Below are positions 43,391-53,744 of a stretch of 64,000 bases of DNA, piece after piece. This DNA is from Limnanthes douglasii subsp. nivea. Taxonomy: Eukaryota; Streptophyta; Magnoliopsida; Brassicales; Limnanthaceae. How positions within the stretch are numbered: the stretch's first letter is position 1; the number at the start of each line of letters is the position of its first letter. The notes under the pieces are model-generated. The model was given only the letters and a program-made list of their open reading frames with translations, ran no database searches and was not told the DNA's origin. The stretch lies in contig JAUPFV010000002.1 in assembly GCA_036936605.1 (NCBI GenBank), positions 167,719,739 to 167,783,738 of the forward strand. Reading direction: 5' to 3'. A program made the position numbers and the translations under genes.

Positions 43391-43487
43391 AGCGTGACAG
43401 GGGTTAAATCCTTATCTATGTAACTACTTCAAATTCCGCCCAATCACTGTACACCTCTTCCACTTTTTAAAACTTGTTTTCTCCTCT

Positions 43488-43495
43488 TATAAATA
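43488..43495 (+). promoter_or_regulatory. TATA box of antisense gene copy 4
   Basis: TATAAATA, with its first base 162 nt before the ATG at 43650, exactly as in copy 1. Confidence 0.6.
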
Positions 43496-44926
43496 ACGCA
43501 GCAACTCATTGTTTGTTTCACAGAGAAAATTCCTTGAGAGAGAAAACTACAAAAGTTTAAAAATTATTTGCTACCTTCAACAGCTTCTTCAATCCTTTGG
43601 CTAGCTTCGTCAAAACATTCAAACTTTTCGTTCAACCTTCATCCATTTTATGAGAACGCATCCAAAACCCAGAAAATCAAAATCCATAATTCCCAAGAAA
43701 CTCAAATCTTCAAAATCAGATAACCAGGTCTTGGGAGCTTACGACTACCTCTGTATTAGTGAAAGGGAAGATGAGTATAGAGCGGCTGGATTCATAAACA
43801 ACGCTCCTCTTCGTCTGTCTACAAAGACAATATACTACGATAACTTCGATTCTTCCTCTTATAGAAGAAAGCCAGTCATCAAAAACTCGGACACCAAAAA
43901 CACCTCGAATCTCAAATTCCCTTACTGAGTTGTCACCTTGAACTAGTCGTGAAGTGATCAAATCCTCCTCGAGAAAATCTGAAGAGACTCATTCTTCTAC
44001 TAATCTTCCAAAAACTCACCCTCCTTGAACTCCAAGAAAATAAATACTTTTATAGCAATCAGAGATGCTATTGAGGTCACCTCGGATATTAATGTTGCCT
44101 TGAATCCATCAACCACTTCTCCTCCCCTGAGAGAGATTGTTGAGACATTAATATAATCTCAACAAAATGCCTCAAGTGATCCTCTTCAACTGATGGACGA
44201 GGCATCTAAAGGAGAAATTGATTCTGATGCTACTCAGTCAAATAACAAAGCTAAAACAGAAAAAGAAGCTTTGAAGGAATCAGAAAATGATGGACAAGAA
44301 AAAGCTCGTAGACCGAGAAAAAAGAAAGTTCATGTCACAATATTCCATGAGTTGCGTGCGTCAATAGGTGAGAACTTGAGGCCTCTGGAAAAGCATTACA
44401 TATTAGCTCTGAAAATGTTCCCTATACATATTACAAAGAGAGCCAAGCAACTGATCTAAAGAAGAAATATGGAATGGGAGATAATTTTTACACTTCATCT
44501 TCCCAAAGAAGGGGAAACACCTTTAGATTGTAAAAAAGACGAACTAGTAGTTAGCCTAGAAATCATCAAATGGGTCTTCAATTTCCACTGGACCCCATGA
44601 TATTTAACTACTTCGAACTTTTGAGCTTGTGTCCAACCCAGGTGACACCAAATCAATGGTTCACATTGTTTCTGTGATCATGGCTTTGCTGGTCCAGAAT
44701 TCCGATCTGCATCGAGGAGTTCATTTCTTTGACCAAACTGTCAAAGGGCCGGTGATTCCACTTTATTAACTTACCCTCGATGATGAATTAAATATAATCG
44801 ATGATCTACTGGAAGCAAACAAATTTTAGAAACAAAAATTCATCTTTATCTCAGGTGCTTAGGAAAATGGTAAAGAAATATCTGAAGCCAAACCATCTCG
44901 ATTGAACCTCGTCTGGAGTAGTTATC

Positions 44927-45001
44927 GTAAGTTTTTTTTTCTTATTTATATTTTCAACCTATGCTATCTTTATTTCTTATCAACCCTTATGTTCTGAACA
45001 G
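44927..45001 (+). other. Intron in antisense gene copy 4
   Basis: GTAAGT donor at 44927-44932, T-rich interior and TTCTGAACAG acceptor ending at 45001; 75 nt. The split codon is C|AA (Gln), the same position as in copies 2 and 3, where intron lengths are 85 and 91 nt. Confidence 0.65.
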
Positions 45002-45237
45002 AAATTTTGAGGTGCTATCCACTTCGTCGGGAGATAGAAAAAAATACTTTTGTCAAGCTTGTTGTCTGGGCTGAAAAAGAATGGAATAACACTTTCTGAT
45101 CACATTTGGAGCTTCCCCTCCTGAGAATTTGATGCAACCACCTAATCCTCGACAAGTTGTCAAACAGTTAGTCCATCTTGACTGCAAAGTATTATTACCA
45201 ATTCACAATAGATCAGATAGCCATCTTCCCTTGAAGA

Positions 45238-45571
45238 GGCTAAAAATCACCGTTAGTCCCCCATTTCTACCCCTTGTTTCAAACTAGTCCCTCACATTCA
45301 CTCATCCCCTTCAATTTAGAAATGTTCACAATCACTCATCCCGCACATTCCGGGGGACCAAAAGTGACACAAAACTTGGGATTTGGGGATCAAAAGTGTT
45401 ATAAAACCTGGGATTTAGGTGCCAAGTATCAATTTTTAAATGGTTTACATGTGTGGGGGGCTAATCGTGCAAATTTCTCAAACGAAAGGGATGGGTCGTA
45501 GACAGAAGTGAAGGTGAGTGACTAGTTTGATACAAGGGGTAAACATGGAGGACTAACAGTGATTTTTAGCC
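45238..45571. mobile_element. Mutator-like MITE in exon 2 of antisense gene copy 4
   Basis: A 334-bp insert with long terminal inverted repeats: it starts GGCTAAAAATCACCGTTAGT and ends with the near complement ACTAACAGTGATTTTTAGCC. The match extends over roughly 50 bp (CCCCTTGT-TCAAACTAGTC on both arms). It is flanked by a 9-bp duplication, CCTTGAAGA (45229-45237) and CCTAGAAGA (45572-45580), with one mismatch. TIRs starting GG and a 9-bp duplication point to the Mutator superfamily. No transposase inside. Confidence 0.85.
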
Positions 45572-46869
45572 CCTAGAAGAAAAAAGCAAAAAAGAATAAA
45601 AAGGCAGCTAGCACATCTGCTTCTAGCCATTCAATAGATCTGAAGCCAAGATGTTTGCAGAGAAAAACAAAATAAATCAATCTCTCCACCACTGAAGAAA
45701 GAGTAGAAGACGAACCTTCTTCGAAAAATAAAAAAACAAATATTCCTTTAAAAAAGGAAAGCACCACTAAAACAAGTCCCCGGAAGAAAGGGGAAAACAA
45801 AGTTGTGGAGATTTTCGAAGAGGTATTGTCTGATGGCGACAAAGTTGGAGTTACAGAGAATCAATAAAGTGTTGAATACGTTGCCAATCAGCAGAGTGAA
45901 ACTGTGGTCGTAAAAGATGATCAAGGCGATGACCACTTTGATCTTGATAACTTTATCAACTTTGACGAATCATAAGAGCTTGCCGGAGACGAGGATCCCT
46001 TTGTTCATGAGATTTAGATCATCTCCATAATCTTGGTAGAAGATCTGCACCTACTACCTCCGAAGCCACATATCTTGAAGATATTGTTTGTAAAACCTCC
46101 TGAGCTCTTATTCCTCAACCTAACCTAGTGGTCTTTCCTCTTACAGAGCCATCCGAAGATATTTTAGCCGCTCTTCAACATTTTATTGATCCTGATACTA
46201 CCGCGCAAAAACTGACGCCATAAATTATATCCTCACAAAGTTAGTTAAAACACATGGCTAAGGAAATGGTTCACTATAAAGGTGTTGTTGAAGATGAGAA
46301 AAAAATGAGGGAGACCTTTGGGGACCACGTAAAATATCAGTTTCATAAATTTCAAATGGCCAGATCTGAATTCCTCAGAGAACTCATTTATGTCAAGAAG
46401 TATCTCCGAGAAATGCATCAAAAAGAAAAAAAGAAGATCTCCGCACTTCGCACCAGAATGAAATAAATCAACTCAAGACTAGACATTCTGAAGAGTTAGC
46501 TAGAGAAAATAAAAAATTCGATGATCTTCAAGTTTCTTTTGGCAAAAGTGAGGCACATAAGAAAAGACTAACATATGACATGACCACCTCAAAACCCAAT
46601 TCGATAAGGAAAAGCAACTTGCTGTCACTACTGCTGAGGATGAAAGTGCAAAGGACATGCTAGTAGCTATTAAAAATGGCGAAGAACAAAAAACCATCAC
46701 ACTCATTTGTGAAATTCATGCGTCATATCATAAAATCGATATGTCCAACTTTTAGAGAAAAATCCCCATCGAAAGATGTTCTTGCGAGGCTTTTGATCCT
46801 GTTTCTAGTTTTTCATCCGAAGAAGAAGATTCAAGGAAAGATTATGAAGAGAGCTCCAAAGATGAGTAA

Positions 46870-47474
46870 TTCTACTATCTTTTTTTTATACCTGTCATGG
46901 AGTCACTTTAATATTTTGTTTTTAATAGAAGCTTTTTCACTTGGTATCTAGAAAATTACACTATTCTCCTCGAATTAAATTGAATGACAACCAACTTTAT
47001 TTATCTTTTATTTTCTTCAAGATACATTTGCATTTGACTGTTATTTATATTACTTATTCGAAGTAAAGATATAACATGGTATTTTTAATAACATTACGAT
47101 GCATAACATTTCAAATATTATAGTGCGCTTAATGAACGTAACACTTCAAATATTATAGTGCGTTTAATGAACGTAGCACTTCGAATATTATGGTGCATTT
47201 AATGATTGTAGCACTTCGAATATAGTTGCTTCCTTGAAAAGTGTATTCAACACTTCAAAATATTATACTCTTGGTCAACCTCAAAGATGATCAGTCTTTG
47301 ATTAGTTACCAAAATACTTTAAACAAGAACTTGTAAACAACCATTGGCCAAAACATACATTGTATTAATGGCTTTGAATATGTACATATCGCCTCGTTAA
47401 AACCTTCCTGGACCAACAGGGTAGGAAAGAGTGCCCAAACTAATTAAAGAAGACAATTTAAAAATACAACACAA
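46870..47474 (-). other. Spacer between pol and antisense gene of element C
   Basis: No coding region. Holds the 35-bp tandem repeat and, at 47391-47404, CCTCGTTAAAACC, then AACAGGGTAGGAAAGAGTG, which is also seen 65-100 bp beyond the pol end in E, F and J. Downstream ends of two converging genes. Confidence 0.55.
47095..47228. repeat. Tandem repeat, 35 bp, about 3.5 copies
   Basis: The word TC(A/G)AATATTAT starts at 47111, 47146 and 47181, with a partial copy at 47216: an exact 35-bp period. The unit includes GTGCGTTTAATGAACGTAGC. It lies in the pol/antisense-gene spacer of element C. Confidence 0.85.
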
Positions 47475-48650
47475 TCACTCCCAATACAATTTTTGATGTT
47501 GTATATTCCATGGTTGTTGAAGTATCCTCCCTTGATTATCACAAAGGCGATAAGAACCTGGCTTCATTTTTTCAACAACCATATAAGGTCCTTCCCAATT
47601 CAGAGCCATCTTACCGAGGCTCGTTTTCTTGGTATGGAGGAATACTTTTCTTAACACCTTGCCATCAACCTTGAACTCCCTCCTTTTCACCCTCGAATTA
47701 TATATATTCCTCATAAGAGTTTGATAATGAATTACATTTTAGGTGCTCGAACTCTTTTCTCTCCAATCAAATCTAAACTTGCTCTTTTGGCTTCATTATT
47801 CAAGTCTTCCGAATATTGGGTTATTCTAAAAAGAAGGCAAGGTATTCCACAGGACTAACAACATCCATTCCATATTCCAAAGCAAAAGGGGTCTGTTTAG
47901 TAGCCTCCGTAGGGGTTGTTCGATAAGCCTATAGTACCTCCGTATGTAATTAAGACATTTTCTTACTGCTTCTGTCAAATTATTTTTCAAAACTTCTAAA
48001 ATAGATATGTTTGTCACCTCTACTTGTCCATTTTCTTGCGGATGAAAAGGTGTGGAAAAACATTGCTTGATCCCCTTCGAAGCACAAAACGAATCCATTT
48101 CTTTATTATTGAATTGAGGACCATTTCCTGTAGTAATTCTTTGAGGTACTCCAAAACGATGACATATACTATTTACAATGAATTTAAACACATCCTTAGC
48201 TTTTCTTCCAGACAGTGGTTCTGCTTTGGCCCACTTCGTAAAATAATCCACCGCAACAATTATCATTTTTCGTCCTCCAGAGGCCATTAGCAAAAGTCCC
48301 AGCAAATCTATTCCCCATCTATCAAATGAAATGGCTTCGGTAATAGACATAAGTGGAACTACTGGTTTATGAATAGAATAAGCAAACCTTTGTTAAGTGT
48401 CACAACTTCGAACCAAATTCTTGGCATCGTCCATAATTGAAGGCCAATAAAACCATGCTAACAAAAATCGATGAAATAATGCCTTGAACCCACAATGCGT
48501 TGAACCTTCTCCATCATGAAATTCTGATAAAACTTCATGTGATTCTTGTCTGCTCAAATATCACAATAATGGCCTTCTCAATGCTTTCTTATACAAAATC
48601 CCATCTAATACTATATAGTCAAATGCTTTACCTCACAATTTCTTAGCTAA
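47475..48650 (-). pseudogene. Integrase of element C (broken)
   Basis: The zinc-binding region is at about 48530-48380 (HDGEGSTHCGFKALF, then CDT with a stop). The core frame 48350-47826 reads FDRWGIDLLGLLLMASGG (first Asp), VDYFTKWAKAEPLSG, RITTGNGPQFNNKEMDSF, where the second catalytic Asp (DNGP) is Gly, and HPQENGQVEVTN (Glu). The C-terminal frame 47714-47475 has FKVDGKVLRKVFLHTKKTS, NWEGPYMVVEKMKPGSYRL and HQKLYWE, then the natural stop. Confidence 0.8.
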
Positions 48651-48804
48651 TTTCACATCTTTAGGCAACTCTACTCTAATAAAAAAAAATCAAAATGTCA
48701 GCTCTCCAATCTCCTCAGACTATATTTGGGGTGACAAACACTTCCTCGATATGCTTAGAGTGCTCTGAATGGGTTAAAATCAATGGACTTTCTTGTATTA
48801 AAAT

Positions 48805-49605
48805 CTAAGGATACTCTTCTTTGTATGCAACTGTTGATAACGAATCAACAACCTTGTTATTTCCTCGGTTTATATTTTCCACAACAACATGATCAAACAG
48901 AATAATCAAACTTCGAAGGTCTCGAAGATACATAATTAAATGATCTTTTTTCGCTTCAGAAACTCCAGGCACTTGATTTACTACTAACTGAGACACTGTC
49001 TCTAATCGTACTGAAGTCAGAACACATATCTCCGCAAGCCTTAATCCCGCTAATGCAGCTTCATACTTAGCTTCATTATTCGACACATGAAAAGTAAATT
49101 TAATATACAGGAGCATCGTTTCTCCAGATGGAGCAACCATATCTTCAGTGTTGCATCCCAAAATGCTAGAACCTCTATCCGTTCGAACAATCCACATCGA
49201 ATTGACAGGAAATAAATCCTTGCTGACCTCTCCATTTGATCTTCTTGAGTGAAACTTAACAAGGAAATCTGGCAAATCCTGTGCTTTAATTGTCGTACGA
49301 GGAGCAAAATTAATCTCAATATCTCCCGATTCTACTAACCACTTAGTCATCCTCCCTGAAATATCAGGATGTTGTAAAACATTCTTCAATGGGAATGAAA
49401 TTTGAACTTCGATGGTATGAGCATGAAAATAAGGACGATTTTTTCTAGCAACCACCAATAATGCTAATGCCAAATTTTTAAGCTTCAAATACCTCTTTTT
49501 TGCTGCCATCGAACTTTTGCTGACGTAGTACACCGGCTTCAGAATTCCTAAATCTTCACTTATCAACACTGCACTCACTGTCAAGTCTGATACCGCAATG
49601 TACAA
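48805..49605 (-). pseudogene. Dual RNase H region of element C
   Basis: One uninterrupted 266-residue frame joins both RNase H domains, showing their order directly. Residues 1-~100: YIAVSDLTVSAVLISED, YYVSKSSMAAKKRYLKLKN, HAHTIEVQ, DISGRMTKWLVESGDIE. Residues ~135-262: WIVRTDRGSSILGC (Asp), SNNEAKYEAALAGLRLAEIC (Glu), RLETVSQLVVNQVPG, where the usual Asp (ETDSQ) is Val, and NRGNNKVVDSLSTVAY (Asp). So the second domain has lost one catalytic residue even though the frame is open. Confidence 0.8.
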
Positions 49606-50390
49606 AAAGAGTTTTCATCCATTTAGAGGCTTAGATAATATTTATGGTGATGATGAAAACACTGCTTCACAATCCGAAGTTCATTCAAACTTCTTTGGTC
49701 TTCGTAATACTTGAAAAAAAATGGAAACATTTGCCATAAAATCTAGAAAAAAATCTGTTAACTGCTGCTAACCTTCTTGTTAAAATTTTCACTTCCTTGA
49801 TACTTCGAGTGAATTTCATAAATATTACAGCTTTTAACTACTCTAGGTCAGCTTCTATCCTTTTTTTACTGATAACATAACCCAAAAATTTCCCTGATTG
49901 ATCTCCAAATTTACATTTTTTTTGATTCAATTTCAGCTTTATTGCCTTTAAATGTAGAAATGTCTCATCTAAATCTTCCAAATGTGCATCGTCTGCTAAG
50001 ATTTTCACCACCATATCTTCGATGTATACCTCCATGTTATTTCCGCTCTGCGAAGCAAATTTCTTATTCATTAATCTTTGATATGTAGCCCTGCATTTTT
50101 CAACCCAAATGGAATATTCTTGTAACAATGTAGGCCTCGGTCTGTGATGAAGGTGGTACTCTCCTGAACCTTTGGATCCATCTGAATTTTATTATATACT
50201 AAAAAAGCATCCATAAAGGTCAATATTTTATTTCTCGAAGTGGAATCAATTAGCTGATCTATTTAAGGAATGGGAAACGGATCTTTAGGACATGCTCGAT
50301 TTAAGGCTGTAAAATCAACATACATTCTCCATTTCTCATTCTTCTTCTTGACCACTACTAGGTTCGTCGTCCATAAAGGATACTCTGACT
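49606..50390 (-). pseudogene. Reverse transcriptase of element C, C-terminal part
   Basis: The frame 50128-49838 carries the catalytic strand as YIEDMVVKILADDAH (Asp to Glu in YIDD), KLNQKKCKFGDQSGKFLGYV. Upstream, KWRMYVDFTALNRACPKDPF-like and FMDAFLVYNKIQMD-like blocks are readable at about 50320-50160 with stops. The rest of the domain lies beyond the MITE, at 51078-51360. Confidence 0.75.
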
Positions 50391-51077
50391 CATAGTTGTT
50401 AGTGGCGTGCGGCGGTCCGTGGCGAAGAGGACTAAAAAAGCCACAGCGGCGAGGTGATGTTCACATGATATGCGGTCATCATTAACCTGAATAATATTTT
50501 TATAGCACATACTTATAATTTAAATAATATTATTTAGATATTTAAACTAACAATAATAACTTAAACATCCAATTACATAATTCTTAGAACATCCGAGTCA
50601 AATAACAAACACAGACTAAAAGATCCAATTATAAAACATCCAATATCATATACTAAAAGACATCATCGTCCGAGACAACATCTTCACATCTCTCATCCCC
50701 ACCAAGTTCTTCATTTATATCCCATAATGGAGTATCTTCTTCAGAGTCTTCATCAACAAACCTTCGACCTCTTCTGTGAGCCGCTGAAGATGATGGGTTC
50801 TTCAACCAAAGATTGTATTATACTTTATCAACCTCAACAACTCCAACATCAACTCATTCCAAAACATCTTCATCTTTCCAAAACTTAGTTTTAGGTTTTT
50901 ATTTTTTTAGTTCAAAAAAATTATATCGGCCTTAGCGCCTCGTTACGGCCGCCTCGACAAGCGTCACGGTCGCCACAGCCGTCACGGCGAGTGCCACACT
51001 AAGGGCCTCACCACGCCCCACCCTGAGGTGTTATGGTCATTGCCTTACCTCGCCATGGCCGTCACGTGACAACTATG
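50391..51077. mobile_element. hAT-like MITE in reverse transcriptase of element C
   Basis: A 687-bp insert starting CATAGTTGTTAGTGGCG and ending GTCACGTGACAACTATG; the outer 9 bp are perfect inverted repeats. Flanks CTCTGACT (50383-50390) and TTATGACT (51078-51085) match in 6 of 8 positions, fitting an 8-bp hAT duplication. Both ends are GC-rich (GGCG, GCGGC) in an AT-rich setting, and the interior is AT-rich without a transposase frame. Confidence 0.7.
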
Positions 51078-51360
51078 TTATGACTTCCTTATATGTCCGA
51101 CCTTCGATAAGTGATCCACTTCAGAAACAATAGCCTCTAATTTTTAAAAAGAAAATTCCCACCTTTTTTGTATAACAGGTTTCACTTTTGGATTAATGGT
51201 TAGGCTGTGGAAAATTACTTCAATTGGTACTCCTATCACGTCCTCAATTTTCAAAGCGAAAACATCCAGATTGTGGGATAAAAATTATAAGAGTTGTTGA
51301 CGTAGAATTGCGGTCGGTAAGGTTCTTATTCGAATTACTTTTCCCCCATGAAAAGTATAT
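51078..51360 (-). pseudogene. Reverse transcriptase of element C, N-terminal part
   Basis: Continues the domain on the other side of the MITE: LDVFALKIEDVIGVPIEVIF-like, NQKVKPVIQKRWEFSF-like and VDHLSKVGHIRKS-like blocks in broken frame, matching element A 4980-5190. Reading resumes at 50390. Confidence 0.7.
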
Positions 51361-51364
51361 TCCT

Positions 51365-51719
51365 CTATTTATTAATCATATCACCACTACTAGAAAGTCC
51401 ACCACCGTAAAAAAAACAATTAAACCTTCTTCTTAAAGGTCCCCTTCTCAGACTTACCTCCTCCTCGAATTCCTCGATTACACGTGTAGTCACTCTAGTA
51501 AATCCGATGATAGTGCACTCTGATTCCGAAATTCTATGAGGATTGCGCATTTTGTCATAAGTTACTATAAAAAGAACGTTCGCAGAACTCCCAGTATCTA
51601 TCAACACGCGTCAAATCTCAACGCCAACAATCTATGCCCCAATGACCACGGCATCTTCATGCGACCCTTTCGTAGCCTCTAAATCGTCTCCATCGAAACG
51701 GATAAAAGGAATGTCTTTC
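51365..51719 (-). pseudogene. Aspartic protease of element C
   Basis: The frame 51607-51365 begins LIDTGSSANVLFIVTYDKM, an intact active site, followed by RISESECTIIGFTRVTTRVI and EFEEEVSLRRG. The preceding part (EDAVVIGA-like, GSHEDA) is in another frame at 51700-51610. The protease/RT spacer seen in A and D appears deleted. Confidence 0.75.
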
Positions 51720-53233
51720 TTACCGTACAAATGGGTAGATATTTTTCCCTCTATTAGTAGTCAGACTTACTATGTGTGTTTCCCTTGAGCTACCAATGCT
51801 ACCAGTCATAGAGTTGCCCCCAAAAACGGCCAAGGACTCAAAATACTCGCACAGGCTTCGAACGTGGCCTTGCTTTACTTGTTCCTCCACTACCATCAAA
51901 ATTAACCGATTTGGATCCATGTCTAAGTATTCCGATGAAGCATCAAAATCATCAACCTTAGAATCCAAAATAATCAAAATTTCAGACTGTCCATTTAGAT
52001 TGGTTGGTTGTGAAGTCGATACTATGGTATTTTTCGATGTGTTACTCTGTGCTTTCACATAAGTCAGTAATTTCCTATTCTCAATTAAAGTGTGAACCTC
52101 CTTTTTCAAGGTCATACAATCCGCGGTATCATGACCGATGTCATTGTGATACCTCCAAAACCTGTTGTTTCGCTCCTCCCGAGGCGTATTGATAGGAGTG
52201 GGCTTCCTGAAATTTACATACCCTTTAGTTTTATCAAAGATGACAGCCACACTCTCAGTCAGATCTGCATAGTACTCAGGCCTTATCCATTGATTGGGCC
52301 TAGGCCTATTAAATTGGTATGTTAGAGCTTGGTTTGAATACCCTCCAGTTAGAGGTGGTAGGTTGTTGTTCTTCGGACGTGCTTGTTGAACAAAATTTGA
52401 AGATTGGCCCTGGTTTTTTCGCACCTGCCCAGAATTCTTTTGACCAGTTCTGCTACCCCTCGAACCCTGGTTGATTCTTCAACCTCGATTTCTTCCTCAA
52501 CTTGTGCCATCAAAAGCTCCAAAAGTTAAGATTATTCTTTTTATTGTTTCATTAGCCAGATCTTCTGGTAGAAATCCCTGGAGAAAGGTTGACATTGCCT
52601 TTAGTTCTTCAAAATTATACAGACTCGCTTTTGTTCAAATGAACCACTTCGTATAATCTTTCAACTTTTCTCCAACTCCTTTCTTGCATTGGATGATTGT
52701 ACCTACATTTACCCTCATCTCCTTACTCCCCACAAACGGTCTTCGAAAGGCAGTGTAAAAGTTTCTGAAATATAAAATAGACCCCCTCAGAATTCGGTTA
52801 TACCATTTCAAAGTGGTTCCCTTGAAAGTTTGGAAAAACGTGCGACACATTATCATGTAATTCTTGAACTGTTCGATGTGATCGTCTGGATCTTGCATCC
52901 CATCGAATTTCTTTACTTTCGAAATATCAAAATGGTTCGGAAGTGTGATAAATCTTATCTTATTTGTCAACGGAGAATTCCTCCAATCAACACCTTGAAC
53001 ATATTGATCCTCAGTTCTCATCACTGCATACCGATTCCGATCATCCCTATTATACAGGTTTGATGTATTTCCTTCACACCACTCGACTCCCTCAAATATC
53101 GAGGTACATTTTCTTCTAGCTTTATGTTCTTTCTTAGATTTGCGAGGTTGATCCTTCTCTCCTTTCGAAGAGCCTCGATATCTTTTAAAATCAGATCAAG
53201 AACTTTCAACTTCTTCATCACTAAATGTGACAT
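51720..53233 (-). pseudogene. gag polyprotein of element C (5' truncated)
   Basis: The frame 53233-53021 begins inside the charged region (TFSDEEVESS equivalent), 53024-52635 holds the capsid core (GVDWRNSPLTNKIRFITLPN, DGMQDPDDHIEQFKNYMI, KWYNRILRGS), and the 234-residue frame 52424-51720 carries the C-terminal part with the zinc-knuckle-like FWRYHNDIGHDTADC, whose first Cys is Trp. The gag N-terminus, primer binding site and LTR are missing. Confidence 0.8.
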
Positions 53234-53744
53234 ATATCACTCAGACCACGATAGAAAAATCAGTCGAACCATTTGATGTAACGATTTTTCCACGATGTAA
53301 ATAGAGTTAAAATATGTAATTAGTGTAGTCAAATAGTGGAGCGATAAGGAATAACTGTTAAAAAAATATAAATAACGGGATAGAATCCTGATCGGTGTAT
53401 GATATCTTTTTTTTATGATATAATTTACTACTCGACCGTTCACTTTGTTATTCCTAATAATATAGGGTCGTCACTGGTTTAGAAAAGTTGATTGCACCCT
53501 CACGAAGAGAGTTTGTATACAAGACGAGACAGATGTGAAAATTTACAAAAAGCTAATCTATGTACACACTTATTTATTCGAAAGATCTACAACTCAATTC
53601 GTACCTAAGTCCTGTATTTATTTTGCATATATTTTTCGGTCTTCCTATTGTCTTAATAGTAGGCTAGCCGGATATTCACATTCTAACAAGCTCTTAGGAG
53701 GGATTGTTCAAAAAATTATTACAAGTAGTCATAAAAACAAGAAG
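53234..53744. other. Region between element C and the CCT gene
   Basis: No coding region. The truncated end of element C lies about 510 bp from the CCT gene stop codon, so this stretch probably includes the 3' untranslated region and terminator of that gene. Confidence 0.4.

Larger units (their letters stand above)
43391..46869 (+). pseudogene. Tat-element antisense gene, copy 4 (most complete)
   Basis: Leader 43391-43649, exon 1 43650-44926, intron 44927-45001, exon 2 45002-46869. About 930 codons once the MITE is left out. It starts MRTHPKPRKSKS; next come GAYDYLCISEREDEYRAAG, an acidic stretch (44193-44330), the core (FPLDPMI, ELLSLCPTQVTPNQW) and, across the splice, RLNLVWSSYQ joined to ILRCYPL. 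After the intron come FGASPPENLMQPP-like text, a Lys-rich part, the acidic DNFINFDES and a coiled-coil region at 46254-46620 (QKEKKKISALRTRMK), ending SSKDE with TAA at 46867-46869. Stops at several sites and a MITE in exon 2 disable it. It belongs to element C, opposite to its pol. Confidence 0.75.
46870..53233 (-). mobile_element. Tat-lineage Ty3/gypsy retrotransposon C (minus)
   Basis: On the minus strand: truncated gag (from 53233), protease, reverse transcriptase (split by a hAT-like MITE), RNase H plus second RNase H in one open frame, integrase and a spacer; the antisense gene copy 4 (43391-46869) belongs to it. The 5' LTR, primer binding site and gag start are missing: the sequence stops inside gag at 53233. 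The 3' LTR is missing at the junction with element I. Confidence 0.85.
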
